From the NCBI GenBank assembly GCA_013152165.1, contig JAADGY010000062.1, forward strand, positions 1 to 6,261: a stretch of DNA of 6,261 nt. The letters run 5' to 3'. A model generated the notes under the pieces. The model saw only the letters and a program-made list of their open reading frames with translations, was not told the origin of the DNA and did no database searches. The stretch is from a bacterium (lineage in GTDB: Bacteria > Patescibacteriota > Microgenomatia > JAADGY01). Both the position numbers and the translations under genes were made by a program. This document shows, one piece after another, positions 1 through 6,182 of the stretch (its first letter is position 1; each line of letters starts with the position of its first letter).

Positions 1-23
1 ATAAATAAAAATATTTATGACCT

Positions 24-52
24 ATATTATCATAAAAAGGGAATTTTTTCAA
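24..52 (-). promoter_or_regulatory. Candidate sigma70-type promoter firing leftward out of the window
   Basis: Read on the minus strand, TTGAAA (47-52) is followed after exactly 17 bp by TAATAT (24-29), with TGA directly before the hexamer (30-32), which gives an extended -10. Transcription would start near position 17 and run off the left edge. If real, it serves a gene beyond the window, and the gyrB operon would end at maf. The surroundings are very AT-rich, so a chance match is possible, and no gene start is visible to support it. Confidence 0.4.
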
Positions 53-142
53 CGAGACCAGACGGGGAGTGAGAGGAAATATTCTTTTGTTTTATGGGTA
101 ATATGTTATGTTTATGATAAGGTTTTAAAGTAGTTAGAAAGA

Positions 143-781
143 CTAGTCTGGTTGGCCGAGTTTGTCGATGGCTAGTTTTTTGATGTCTTTTTCGACGATA
201 AAGCCGTATTCTTCAAGCAGGTCAACGGTTTTTTGCAAAGGCAGGCCGATGATGCCGGAAAGAGAGCCGTGGAAGTTGGCGATGAGCATTCGGCTGTTTT
301 TGTCTTGGATGCCGTAAGCGCCGGCTCTGTCTAAAACGGTTGGCCCGGTTTTTTTGAGGTAGGTTTTAATGACTTGATCGGTTAACGGCAAAAACTCGAC
401 GACGGATTTTTCGATTTCGATGCGGTGGTCCAGGCTTTCCGCCTGCATGACGCATACGGCGGTTATGACTAGGTGTTCGCGGTTTGACAGTTTGGATAAC
501 ATTTGGCGGGCTTCTTGGAGGTTTTTTGGCTTGCCTAAACTTTGATTGTCTAAATAGACTTCGGTGTCGGCGGCTAGGATTACGCCTTGTTGCAGTTGTA
601 AGCTGGCGGATTTGGCTTTTTGATAGGCCAGATCGGCTGAGAGTTCTTCGGGGCCAAGCTTGGCGGCGTAAGTTTTTTTGTATGAAGCTTCGTCAAAGGT
701 TGGGGTGAAAGTTTGAAATGGAATATCAAGCCAAGATAGGATTTGGCGGCGGCGTTGGGACTGGGAAGCTAGAAACAACAT
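143..781 (-). CDS. maf: Maf-family nucleoside triphosphate pyrophosphatase (YhdE-like)
   Basis: This 212-residue protein matches the Maf/HAM1-superfamily house-cleaning pyrophosphatases, which hydrolyse non-canonical or excess NTPs to NMP and PPi in the cytoplasm. The N-terminal nucleotide-binding motif is LASQSQRRR (residues 4-12). The ADT motif with the likely catalytic Asp72 is followed by LGKP (82-85). The C-terminal AGAYGIQ (153-159) and GLPL (179-182) blocks are also present. The AYGIQ block resembles YhdE-type dTTP/UTP pyrophosphatases rather than the YceF type, so dTTP/UTP is the likelier substrate, by inference. The usual Pro of the S-x-S-P-R-R motif is Gln9. The protein is slightly longer than the typical 190-200 residues because of its C-terminal tail. 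ATG at 779-781 is the only sensible start, 13 nt after the gyrA stop. No clear Shine-Dalgarno precedes it, so coupled translation is likely. It ends with TAG, and no hairpin terminator is visible downstream. Confidence 0.93.
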   Translation of the reverse strand: MLFLASQSQRRRQILSWLDIPFQTFTPTFDEASYKKTYAAKLGPEELSADLAYQKAKSASLQLQQGVILAADTEVYLDNQSLGKPKNLQEARQMLSKLSNREHLVITAVCVMQAESLDHRIEIEKSVVEFLPLTDQVIKTYLKKTGPTVLDRAGAYGIQDKNSRMLIANFHGSLSGIIGLPLQKTVDLLEEYGFIVEKDIKKLAIDKLGQPD

Positions 782-794
782 AGTTTTGGCAGAT

Positions 795-3452
795 TTAATG
801 CTTTTTGGAGGATTTGGCCGGCGGTTTATTGTTTGGCTCTTCTTCTTCCTTTTTGATGATGGCGATGTCGGCGACTTGGTCTGATTTTTCAGAAAAGCGC
901 ATAAGGATAACGCCTTGAGTGTCGCGAGTTAGCTGGGGAATGTTTTTAATGGGCAGTTTGATGATTTGGCCTTTTTTGGAGGTAATCATTAGGTATTGGT
1001 CGTTTTGGGTGACGATGCGAGTGTCGGCGATGTGGCCGGTTTTGGGAGTGGTTTTCATGACTTTAATACCGATGCCGCCGCGTTTTTGAACATGGAAGTA
1101 TTTTAAAGGGGTTCGTTTGCCGATGCCGCTTTTGGAGATGACTAATAAATCGCGGAAGCTTTTTTTGCGCTTGTCGGCCGGTTTGGGGTGTTCAGGCGGG
1201 AGAACTTCGAAACTGACAACGTAGTCGCCTGGTTTAAGATGGATAGCCTTGACGCCGCGGCTGGCCCGGCCGGTTGATTTCACCTGGGCCTCATCAAATC
1301 TGATGCCCTTGCCTTTGGCCGAGATAACCATGACATGGTCCTGGCCCGAGGTCAGTTGAGCGTCGATAAGTTCATCATCAGAATCAAGCCTGATAGCGAT
1401 GATGCCGTTTGATCGGATGTTGCGGAATTTATCAAGGGCGGTTTTTTTGATGATGCCTTTTTTGGTGATTAGGGCGATGTGGTCCTTTGAATGAGTCTTT
1501 TTAATAGACAAGACGGCTTTGACTTTTTCGTCGGGATAGATGTTGATTAGATTGATGACGGCGGTGCCTTTGGCCTGGCGGGATGTTTCCGGAATCTCCC
1601 AGCATTTGAGGGCAAAAACTCGGCCTTTGTCGGTGAAGAAAAGGATTTTATCATGAGTGTTGGCGATAAAGATAAAGGCAACTTCGTCTTCTTGCTTTTT
1701 CTTTAGGCCGCTGGTGCCCTTGCCTCCCCGGCGCTGAATGCGGTAGGTGCCGAAAGGCAGGCGTTTAATATAGCCGTCCTTGGTCATTAAAATGACGTTG
1801 TCTTCAGAGGGGACAAGGTCTTCTTCAGAGAAGTTTTTAAGGCTTTGGGGATGGACCTTGGTGCGGCGGGGGTCGCCGTAGGCTTTTTTGATTTCAGCCA
1901 GCTCCTGCTTGATGATTTTGGTTAGATGTTCGGGTTGAATAAGATCAAGAGTTAGGGCTTTGATGGTAGACATGACTTGGTTGTATTCGTCCTCGATTTT
2001 TTGGCGCTCCAAAGCGGCCAAGCGGCGAAGCTGCATGTCAAGGATGGCCTGGGCTTGGGTGGCCGAGAAGCCAAATTTAGTCATCAAGTTGGTTTTGGCC
2101 AGGTCAGCGTCTTTTGACGATCTTATAGTTTTAATGACTTCATCCAAGTGGTCTAGGGCTTTTTTAAGGCCGGCCAAGATGTGGGCTCTGGATTTGTTTT
2201 GGTTAAGCAGGAAAACTTGGCGGCGGGTGACGATGTGGAGGCGGTGGTTTAGAAAGTGAAGCAGGATTTCCTTTAAGGTTAGGGTTTGGGGGATGCCGTG
2301 GACCAGGGCGACCAGGTTGACCGGGAAGGATGTTTGAAGCTGGGTATGTTTGAAAAGCTGGTTAAGGATGACTTTAGGGCGGGAGTTTTTGCGGCATTCG
2401 ATGACGATCCGCAGGCCCTGGCGGTCGGATTCGTCGCGGATTTCGCTGATGCCGTCGATAGCCTTGCTTCTAACTAAATGAGCAATTTTGCTGATGGTCG
2501 AGGCTTTGTTGACTTGATAAGGGATTTCAGTGATGATGATTTTTGGCCGGTTGGAGGCGGTCTCGATAACGGTTTGGGATCGAATCGGGATTTGGCCCCG
2601 GCCGGTGGAGTAAGCCAAGCGGATTTGTTCTTGGTCAAAGATGTGGGCGCCGGTGGGGAAATCGGGGCCTTTGATAAACTCCAAAAGCTCGTCTAAAAAG
2701 ACCTCGGCACTGATGCGGCGGTTTAAAAAGAAGCGGTAATCAACCCGGGCGTGTTCAGAGATGTCCTCTAGATAGCCCTTAAGGTCTTCAGGCGGTTGGT
2801 GGGGGTAGTCGGGCTGGGTAGTGACAACGGCCTTGGTGATGATGTGGATAAGGGCATCAACCACCTCGGTTAGGTTGTGGGGCGGGATTTTGGTGGCCAT
2901 GCCGACAGCGATTCCTTCTGAGCCGTTAAGCAGGAGGTTGGGGGTTTTGGCCGGCAGGACGGTTGGCTCTTTGTAGGAAGCGTCGAAGTTGTCGACGAAG
3001 TCAACGGTGTCCTTGTCGATGTCGGCCAGCATTTCTTCAGCGATTTTGGCCAGCCGAGCTTCGGTGTAACGCATGGCGGCCGGCGAGTCGCCGTCGATTG
3101 AGCCAAAGTTGCCTTGGCCGTCGACCAGGGGATAGCGCATGGAAAAATCTTGGGCCATTCGAACTAAGGCCATATAAACCGATTGGTCGCCGTGGGGGTG
3201 GTATTTACCCAAAACCTCACCGACGATACGGGCTGATTTTTTGTATGAGGATTTATAGGATAACCCCAGCTCTTTCATGGCGTAAAGAATGCGGCGGTGG
3301 ACTGGTTTAAGTCCATCCCGAACATCCGGCAGGGCCCGAGCGACGATGACGCTCATAGCGTAATCAAGGTAGGCCTGCTTCATTTCCTGGGTGATTTCCC
3401 GAGGAATGACTTTGCCTATTGGAGTGGGAGCGGTTTTTTTCGAATTGGCCAT
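795..3452 (-). CDS. gyrA: DNA gyrase subunit A
   Basis: This is the 885-residue breakage-reunion subunit of type IIA DNA gyrase, which with GyrB introduces negative supercoils. The winged-helix/tower core covers about residues 15-530, with HPHGD at 85-89, DGQGNFGS at 111-118 and AAMRYTE with Arg128 and catalytic Tyr129. Ile181 aligns with the DNA-intercalating isoleucine. The C-terminal beta-pinwheel covers about 545-865. Its GyrA box QRRGGKG (573-579) separates it from ParC, and a second box-like QKRGGIG lies at 789-795. About 40 extra residues occur near 207-247 compared with E. coli and B. subtilis GyrA. Positions equivalent to E. coli Ser83 and Asp87 are Gln90 and Met94. The tail has four glutamates and then a basic end (868-885). 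The ATG lies 3 nt after the ppa stop without a Shine-Dalgarno, which suggests translational coupling. The stop is TAA. Confidence 0.97.
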   Translation of the reverse strand: MANSKKTAPTPIGKVIPREITQEMKQAYLDYAMSVIVARALPDVRDGLKPVHRRILYAMKELGLSYKSSYKKSARIVGEVLGKYHPHGDQSVYMALVRMAQDFSMRYPLVDGQGNFGSIDGDSPAAMRYTEARLAKIAEEMLADIDKDTVDFVDNFDASYKEPTVLPAKTPNLLLNGSEGIAVGMATKIPPHNLTEVVDALIHIITKAVVTTQPDYPHQPPEDLKGYLEDISEHARVDYRFFLNRRISAEVFLDELLEFIKGPDFPTGAHIFDQEQIRLAYSTGRGQIPIRSQTVIETASNRPKIIITEIPYQVNKASTISKIAHLVRSKAIDGISEIRDESDRQGLRIVIECRKNSRPKVILNQLFKHTQLQTSFPVNLVALVHGIPQTLTLKEILLHFLNHRLHIVTRRQVFLLNQNKSRAHILAGLKKALDHLDEVIKTIRSSKDADLAKTNLMTKFGFSATQAQAILDMQLRRLAALERQKIEDEYNQVMSTIKALTLDLIQPEHLTKIIKQELAEIKKAYGDPRRTKVHPQSLKNFSEEDLVPSEDNVILMTKDGYIKRLPFGTYRIQRRGGKGTSGLKKKQEDEVAFIFIANTHDKILFFTDKGRVFALKCWEIPETSRQAKGTAVINLINIYPDEKVKAVLSIKKTHSKDHIALITKKGIIKKTALDKFRNIRSNGIIAIRLDSDDELIDAQLTSGQDHVMVISAKGKGIRFDEAQVKSTGRASRGVKAIHLKPGDYVVSFEVLPPEHPKPADKRKKSFRDLLVISKSGIGKRTPLKYFHVQKRGGIGIKVMKTTPKTGHIADTRIVTQNDQYLMITSKKGQIIKLPIKNIPQLTRDTQGVILMRFSEKSDQVADIAIIKKEEEEPNNKPPAKSSKKH
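1716..1736 (-). other. GyrA box within gyrA (DNA-wrapping motif)
   Basis: This codes for QRRGGKG (GyrA residues 573-579) in the first blade of the C-terminal pinwheel. The family consensus is QRRGGRG; Lys for Arg at position 6 is conservative. The motif is required for DNA wrapping and negative supercoiling by gyrase and is absent or degraded in ParC, so it fixes the gene as gyrA. Confidence 0.93.
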
Positions 3453-3455
3453 AAT

Positions 3456-3983
3456 TTAGGTTTTGTTGTTAAAGCGCTCAATGGCTTGGGTGATGGACTG
3501 CTTGGCTTTATCAGCGGATTGCCAGCCGGTCACCTTGACCCATTTGCCAGGCTCTAGGTCTTTGTAATGTTCGAAGAAGTGTTTGATTTGATCCTTGTAA
3601 AGTTGGGGCAGTTGGTCAATAGTAGTGTAGGCGCCGAAGATGGGATCGACCTTGGCAACCGGGACGGCTACGATTTTAGTGTCGATGCCTTCTTCGTCTT
3701 CCATTTCCAACATACCGATTGGTTGGGCTTTAAAAACACTGCCTGGAGCCACTGGATGAGAAGATAAGACCAAAACATCAACCGGGTCCTTGTCCTCGGC
3801 GGCGGTTGAGGGGACGAAGCCGTAGTTAAAGGGATAGTTCATAGCGGTGTATAAAAAGCGATCGACAAAAATAGCACCGCTGTCTTCATCAACTTCATAT
3901 TTGATGCTTGACCCGGCTGGGATTTCGATGACGACATTAATTTGATCCGGCGGGTTTTTGCCGGCAGGTAAATCTTTTAACAT
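3456..3983 (-). CDS. ppa: Family I inorganic pyrophosphatase
   Basis: This 175-residue soluble Mg-dependent enzyme hydrolyses PPi to two phosphates and so pulls nucleic-acid and activated-precursor synthesis forward. Its length matches bacterial family I PPases (about 170-180). Aligned by eye to E. coli PPase, the active-site set is complete: Glu20, Lys28, Glu30, Arg42, Tyr54, Asp64, Asp66, Asp69, Asp96, Asp101, Lys103, Tyr140 and Lys141. The signature loop reads DKDPVD (64-69), with Lys65 where Gly, Ser, Asp or Asn is normal. The start ATG is fixed by a strong Shine-Dalgarno (AAGGAGG, 4-nt spacer) and by the typical opening MLKDLPAGKNPP. The gene lies between gyrB (48-nt gap) and gyrA (3-nt gap), so it is almost certainly co-transcribed with gyrase. 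The stop is TAA. Confidence 0.97.
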   Translation of the reverse strand: MLKDLPAGKNPPDQINVVIEIPAGSSIKYEVDEDSGAIFVDRFLYTAMNYPFNYGFVPSTAAEDKDPVDVLVLSSHPVAPGSVFKAQPIGMLEMEDEEGIDTKIVAVPVAKVDPIFGAYTTIDQLPQLYKDQIKHFFEHYKDLEPGKWVKVTGWQSADKAKQSITQAIERFNNKT

Positions 3984-3984
3984 G

Positions 3985-3995
3985 CTCCCTCCTTT
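3985..3995 (-). promoter_or_regulatory. Strong Shine-Dalgarno site of ppa
   Basis: On the minus strand AAGGAGG (3988-3994) sits 4 nt before the ppa ATG, in an otherwise AT-rich 48-nt gap after the gyrB stop. It is the only strong Shine-Dalgarno sequence before any of the four starts, and it suggests independent, efficient initiation on ppa. The gap shows no convincing terminator hairpin. Confidence 0.88.
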
Positions 3996-4031
3996 TTAAC
4001 TTTATGAATTTTATAAATTTAATTTTAAGCG

Positions 4032-6002
4032 CTAAATGTCGATGTTGGCGAATTTGGCGTGGGTTTGGATAAAACGTTTGCGGGGCGGGACCTGTTCGCC
4101 CATCAACATGCTGAAGACCTTATCGGCTTGGTCGGCGTCTTCTATGGAAACTCTTTTGAGCAGTCGATTTTCAGGATTCATGGTGGTTTCCCAAAGTTGA
4201 TGAGGGTTCATTTCGCCTAAACCTTTGTAGCGTTGAATATGAATTTTGTCAATATTGGCGCCTTGGCTTTTTAGTTGTTTGATGTATTTGTCTTTTTCTT
4301 CTTCTGAGTAAAGGTAGATTTGTTTTTTGCCGTGGGTTAGCTTGTACAAAGGCGGGATGGCGATGTAAAGGTAGCCGGCTGTAATCAAAGGTCTAAAGTA
4401 GCGGAAGAAAAAGGTAAGAAGCAGAGTGGTGATGTGAGCGCCGTCAACATCAGCATCGGTCATAATGATGGTTCGGTGATATCGGAGCTTATCAAGGTTA
4501 AGGGTTTCGCCGATGCCGGCGCCCAAGGCGATGGTTAAGTCTTTGAGCTCTTCAAATTTGATGACTTTGTCAAGCGAGGCCCGTTCGGTGTTAAGGATTT
4601 TACCGCCCAAAGGCAGAATGGCTTGGAAGCGGCGGTCGCGGCCCTGTTTGGCAGAACCGCCGGCCGAGTCGCCCTCGACGATGTAGATTTCTGACTCGAT
4701 GGGATTTTTTGATTGGCAGTCGGCCAGTTTGCCGGGCAAGGTGAAGCCTTCCAGAGCGCCTTTTCTAACGATGGCTTCCCGGGCGGCTTTGGCGGCGGCC
4801 CTGGCCCTGGCGGCTAAAAAGATTTTTTCCAAAATAGCCCGGGCGGTTTTGGGATGTTCTTCTAGGAATATTTCTAGAGCTTTTTTAGTTGATTGATAGA
4901 CAAAGGGCTGGACTTCCGGGTTGTTGAGCTTGGTTTTGGTTTGGGATTCAAACTGAAGGTTGTCGGCCGGCATTTTTAAAAAGATAACGGCGTTTAAGCC
5001 TTCCCGGATGTCTTCGCCGCCGATCTCGATTTTTTTATGGTTGGAGTTGATGTTGGCCTTTTTAATATAGTCTAAAACCACCCGGCTTAAGGCGGCCCTG
5101 AAGCCGATGACATGAGCGCCGCCGTCTTGGGTTTTAATGACGTTAACAAAGGAATGGATGTTTTCGCCGAAGCTTTCGGTGTATTGAAGCGAGATTTCAA
5201 TCTCCATGTTTTTTGAGGTGTCTTTGTTGGAGAAGTAGATGATGGGAGTCAGGGGCTTTTTGTTGGCGGTAAGGTAGCTGATCATTGATCGAATGCCGCT
5301 ATCAAAATAGAAGTGGTATTGAGTTTGGTCGCGGTGATCAAAGAAGTGGAAGTAAACGCCGCCGATAAGGAAAGCCCTTTCGCGCAGGGTGTTGATAATC
5401 AGCGATTTGTCCCAGACGGCATCTTTGAAGGTGCTTGAGTCGGGCACGAAGATGGTTTTGGTGCCGGTTTTGGGGGGCCAGTTGAGGCCGTGCCAGTCAA
5501 GTTTTTCCGGGGAGGATTGCTTGATGGGCTTGTTGGCGATGGGGGCAAGGGGGTTGCCCTGTTTGTATTCCTGCCAGTAAAGCTTGCCGTCCCGTTTAAC
5601 CTCGACCCGCATGAATTGGGATAAGGCATTAACGACGGAAGCGCCGACTCCATGCAAACCGCCGGAGACTTTATAGGCTTTGGATGAGAATTTACCGCCG
5701 GCATGGAGTTTGGTCATGGTGACTTCTAAAGCCGAGACCTTGGCTTTAGGATGCATGCCGACTGGGATGCCGCGGCCATCGTCTTCGATAGAGGCTTTGT
5801 TGTCTGGGAAGATCTCGATCCAAACATTTCTGGCAAAACCGGCCAGGGCTTCATCGACGGAGTTGTCGATGATCTCAAAAAGCATGTGATGCATGCCCTT
5901 TTTATCGGTTGAGCCGATGTACATGCCGGGGCGTTTGCGAACCGGTTCGAGGCCTTCTAAGATTTGAATGTCTTCGGCTTTGTATTGTTGTTTTTTGTCC
6001 AT
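4032..6002 (-). CDS. gyrB: DNA gyrase subunit B
   Basis: This is the 656-residue ATPase subunit of DNA gyrase, of the short type (compare about 640 in B. subtilis) that lacks the large E. coli insertion. The GHKL ATPase domain shows FEIIDN with the general base Glu43 and Mg ligand Asn47, DDGRGIP (74-80), the GGLHGVG lid motif (114-120) and QTKTKL (354-359) with the transducer Lys356. The TOPRIM domain has EGDSAGGSA (443-451) with Glu443, and DADVDG (516-521) with metal-binding aspartates. PPLYK (550-554) and RYKGLGEMN (591-599) complete it, ending in a gyrase-like NIDI. Gly466 occupies the position of E. coli Lys447, a quinolone-response residue. The gene could be confused with parE, but pairing with a GyrA-box-bearing gyrA supports gyrB. 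ATG at 6000-6002 is the only canonical start after the upstream in-frame stop. Its Shine-Dalgarno is poor: AAGG lies roughly 17 nt away. The stop is TAG. Confidence 0.96.
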   Translation of the reverse strand: MDKKQQYKAEDIQILEGLEPVRKRPGMYIGSTDKKGMHHMLFEIIDNSVDEALAGFARNVWIEIFPDNKASIEDDGRGIPVGMHPKAKVSALEVTMTKLHAGGKFSSKAYKVSGGLHGVGASVVNALSQFMRVEVKRDGKLYWQEYKQGNPLAPIANKPIKQSSPEKLDWHGLNWPPKTGTKTIFVPDSSTFKDAVWDKSLIINTLRERAFLIGGVYFHFFDHRDQTQYHFYFDSGIRSMISYLTANKKPLTPIIYFSNKDTSKNMEIEISLQYTESFGENIHSFVNVIKTQDGGAHVIGFRAALSRVVLDYIKKANINSNHKKIEIGGEDIREGLNAVIFLKMPADNLQFESQTKTKLNNPEVQPFVYQSTKKALEIFLEEHPKTARAILEKIFLAARARAAAKAAREAIVRKGALEGFTLPGKLADCQSKNPIESEIYIVEGDSAGGSAKQGRDRRFQAILPLGGKILNTERASLDKVIKFEELKDLTIALGAGIGETLNLDKLRYHRTIIMTDADVDGAHITTLLLTFFFRYFRPLITAGYLYIAIPPLYKLTHGKKQIYLYSEEEKDKYIKQLKSQGANIDKIHIQRYKGLGEMNPHQLWETTMNPENRLLKRVSIEDADQADKVFSMLMGEQVPPRKRFIQTHAKFANIDI

Positions 6003-6039
6003 AGAATTAAGTTGATTTCTACCTTTTCGAACTTTGAGA

Positions 6040-6052
6040 AAACAAATTGTTT
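6040..6052. repeat. Short palindrome in the gyrB leader
   Basis: AAACAA, one central A, then TTGTTT (plus strand) form a perfect 6+1+6 inverted repeat about 38 bp upstream of the gyrB ATG. It lies downstream of the predicted transcription start, where an operator could sit. It is AT-rich, so chance is a fair explanation. Confidence 0.3.
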
Positions 6053-6056
6053 ATCT

Positions 6057-6083
6057 GTGGCGGAGGTATTTGACCCGGACCAC
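6057..6083 (-). promoter_or_regulatory. Hairpin in the gyrB 5' leader
   Basis: In minus-strand RNA, GUGGU (6079-6083) pairs with GCCAC (6057-6061), including one U-G wobble. After a 2x2 internal loop, GGGU pairs with ACCU (one wobble) around a 5-nt CAAAU loop. It starts about 10 nt after the predicted transcription start and could affect transcript stability. No U-tract follows, so it is not an intrinsic terminator. It matches no riboswitch that I recognise. Confidence 0.4.
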
Positions 6084-6099
6084 TTTTTAATACTTTTAG

Positions 6100-6108
6100 A
6101 TTATAACA
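6100..6108 (-). promoter_or_regulatory. Extended -10 promoter of the gyrB-ppa-gyrA-maf operon
   Basis: The minus strand reads TGTTATAAT, a perfect TATAAT (6100-6105) preceded by TGn. No TTGACA-like -35 stands 16-18 bp upstream; that stretch is C-rich. The site therefore fits an extended -10 promoter that does not rely on a -35. Transcription would start near 6093, giving a leader of about 90 nt before gyrB. No equally good promoter lies in the gaps between the four genes. Confidence 0.6.
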
Positions 6109-6135
6109 TGAAGAAATAAACTGGGGAGGGATAAA

Positions 6136-6153
6136 AGTTCGTAAAGTTTGTAA
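6136..6153 (+). repeat. Tandem 9-bp near-repeat
   Basis: AGTTCGTAA (6136-6144) is followed directly by AGTTTGTAA (6145-6153), differing at one base. It lies about 30 bp upstream of the predicted -10 of gyrB, where an activator or repressor could bind. Two short copies alone are weak evidence. Confidence 0.35.
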
Positions 6154-6182
6154 AGATAAAAGGCAACGTAGGGACAAAGCGA

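Noticed and set aside
2963..3310. Longest plus-strand open frame (115 codons) opposite gyrA
   Set aside because: It lies fully inside the gyrA coding region on the opposite strand. Its composition is Arg/Cys-rich as expected for a shadow frame, and it resembles no known protein.
3431..3440. Runs of seven T/A in the coding regions as programmed frameshift or phase-variation sites
   Set aside because: Each run codes for Lys in an uninterrupted frame that matches the family on both sides. There is no alternative frame or stop arrangement that would suggest recoding.
143..6002. Alternative genetic code (UGA as Gly or Trp), as in some CPR lineages
   Set aside because: No in-frame TGA interrupts any of the four genes, Trp is coded by TGG, and all family motifs read correctly in the standard code. 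TGA is not used as a stop here, but four genes are too few to infer reassignment.
4032..6002. Assigning the pair as topoisomerase IV (parE/parC)
   Set aside because: The A subunit has a near-canonical GyrA box and a full pinwheel, and the B subunit has a gyrase-like C-terminus, so gyrase fits better.
6051..6083. Possible 10-residue leader peptide (GTG to TAA) in the gyrB leader, minus strand
   Set aside because: It has a GTG start without any Shine-Dalgarno, and it coincides with a hairpin that explains the sequence as well. Ten codons give no coding signal.
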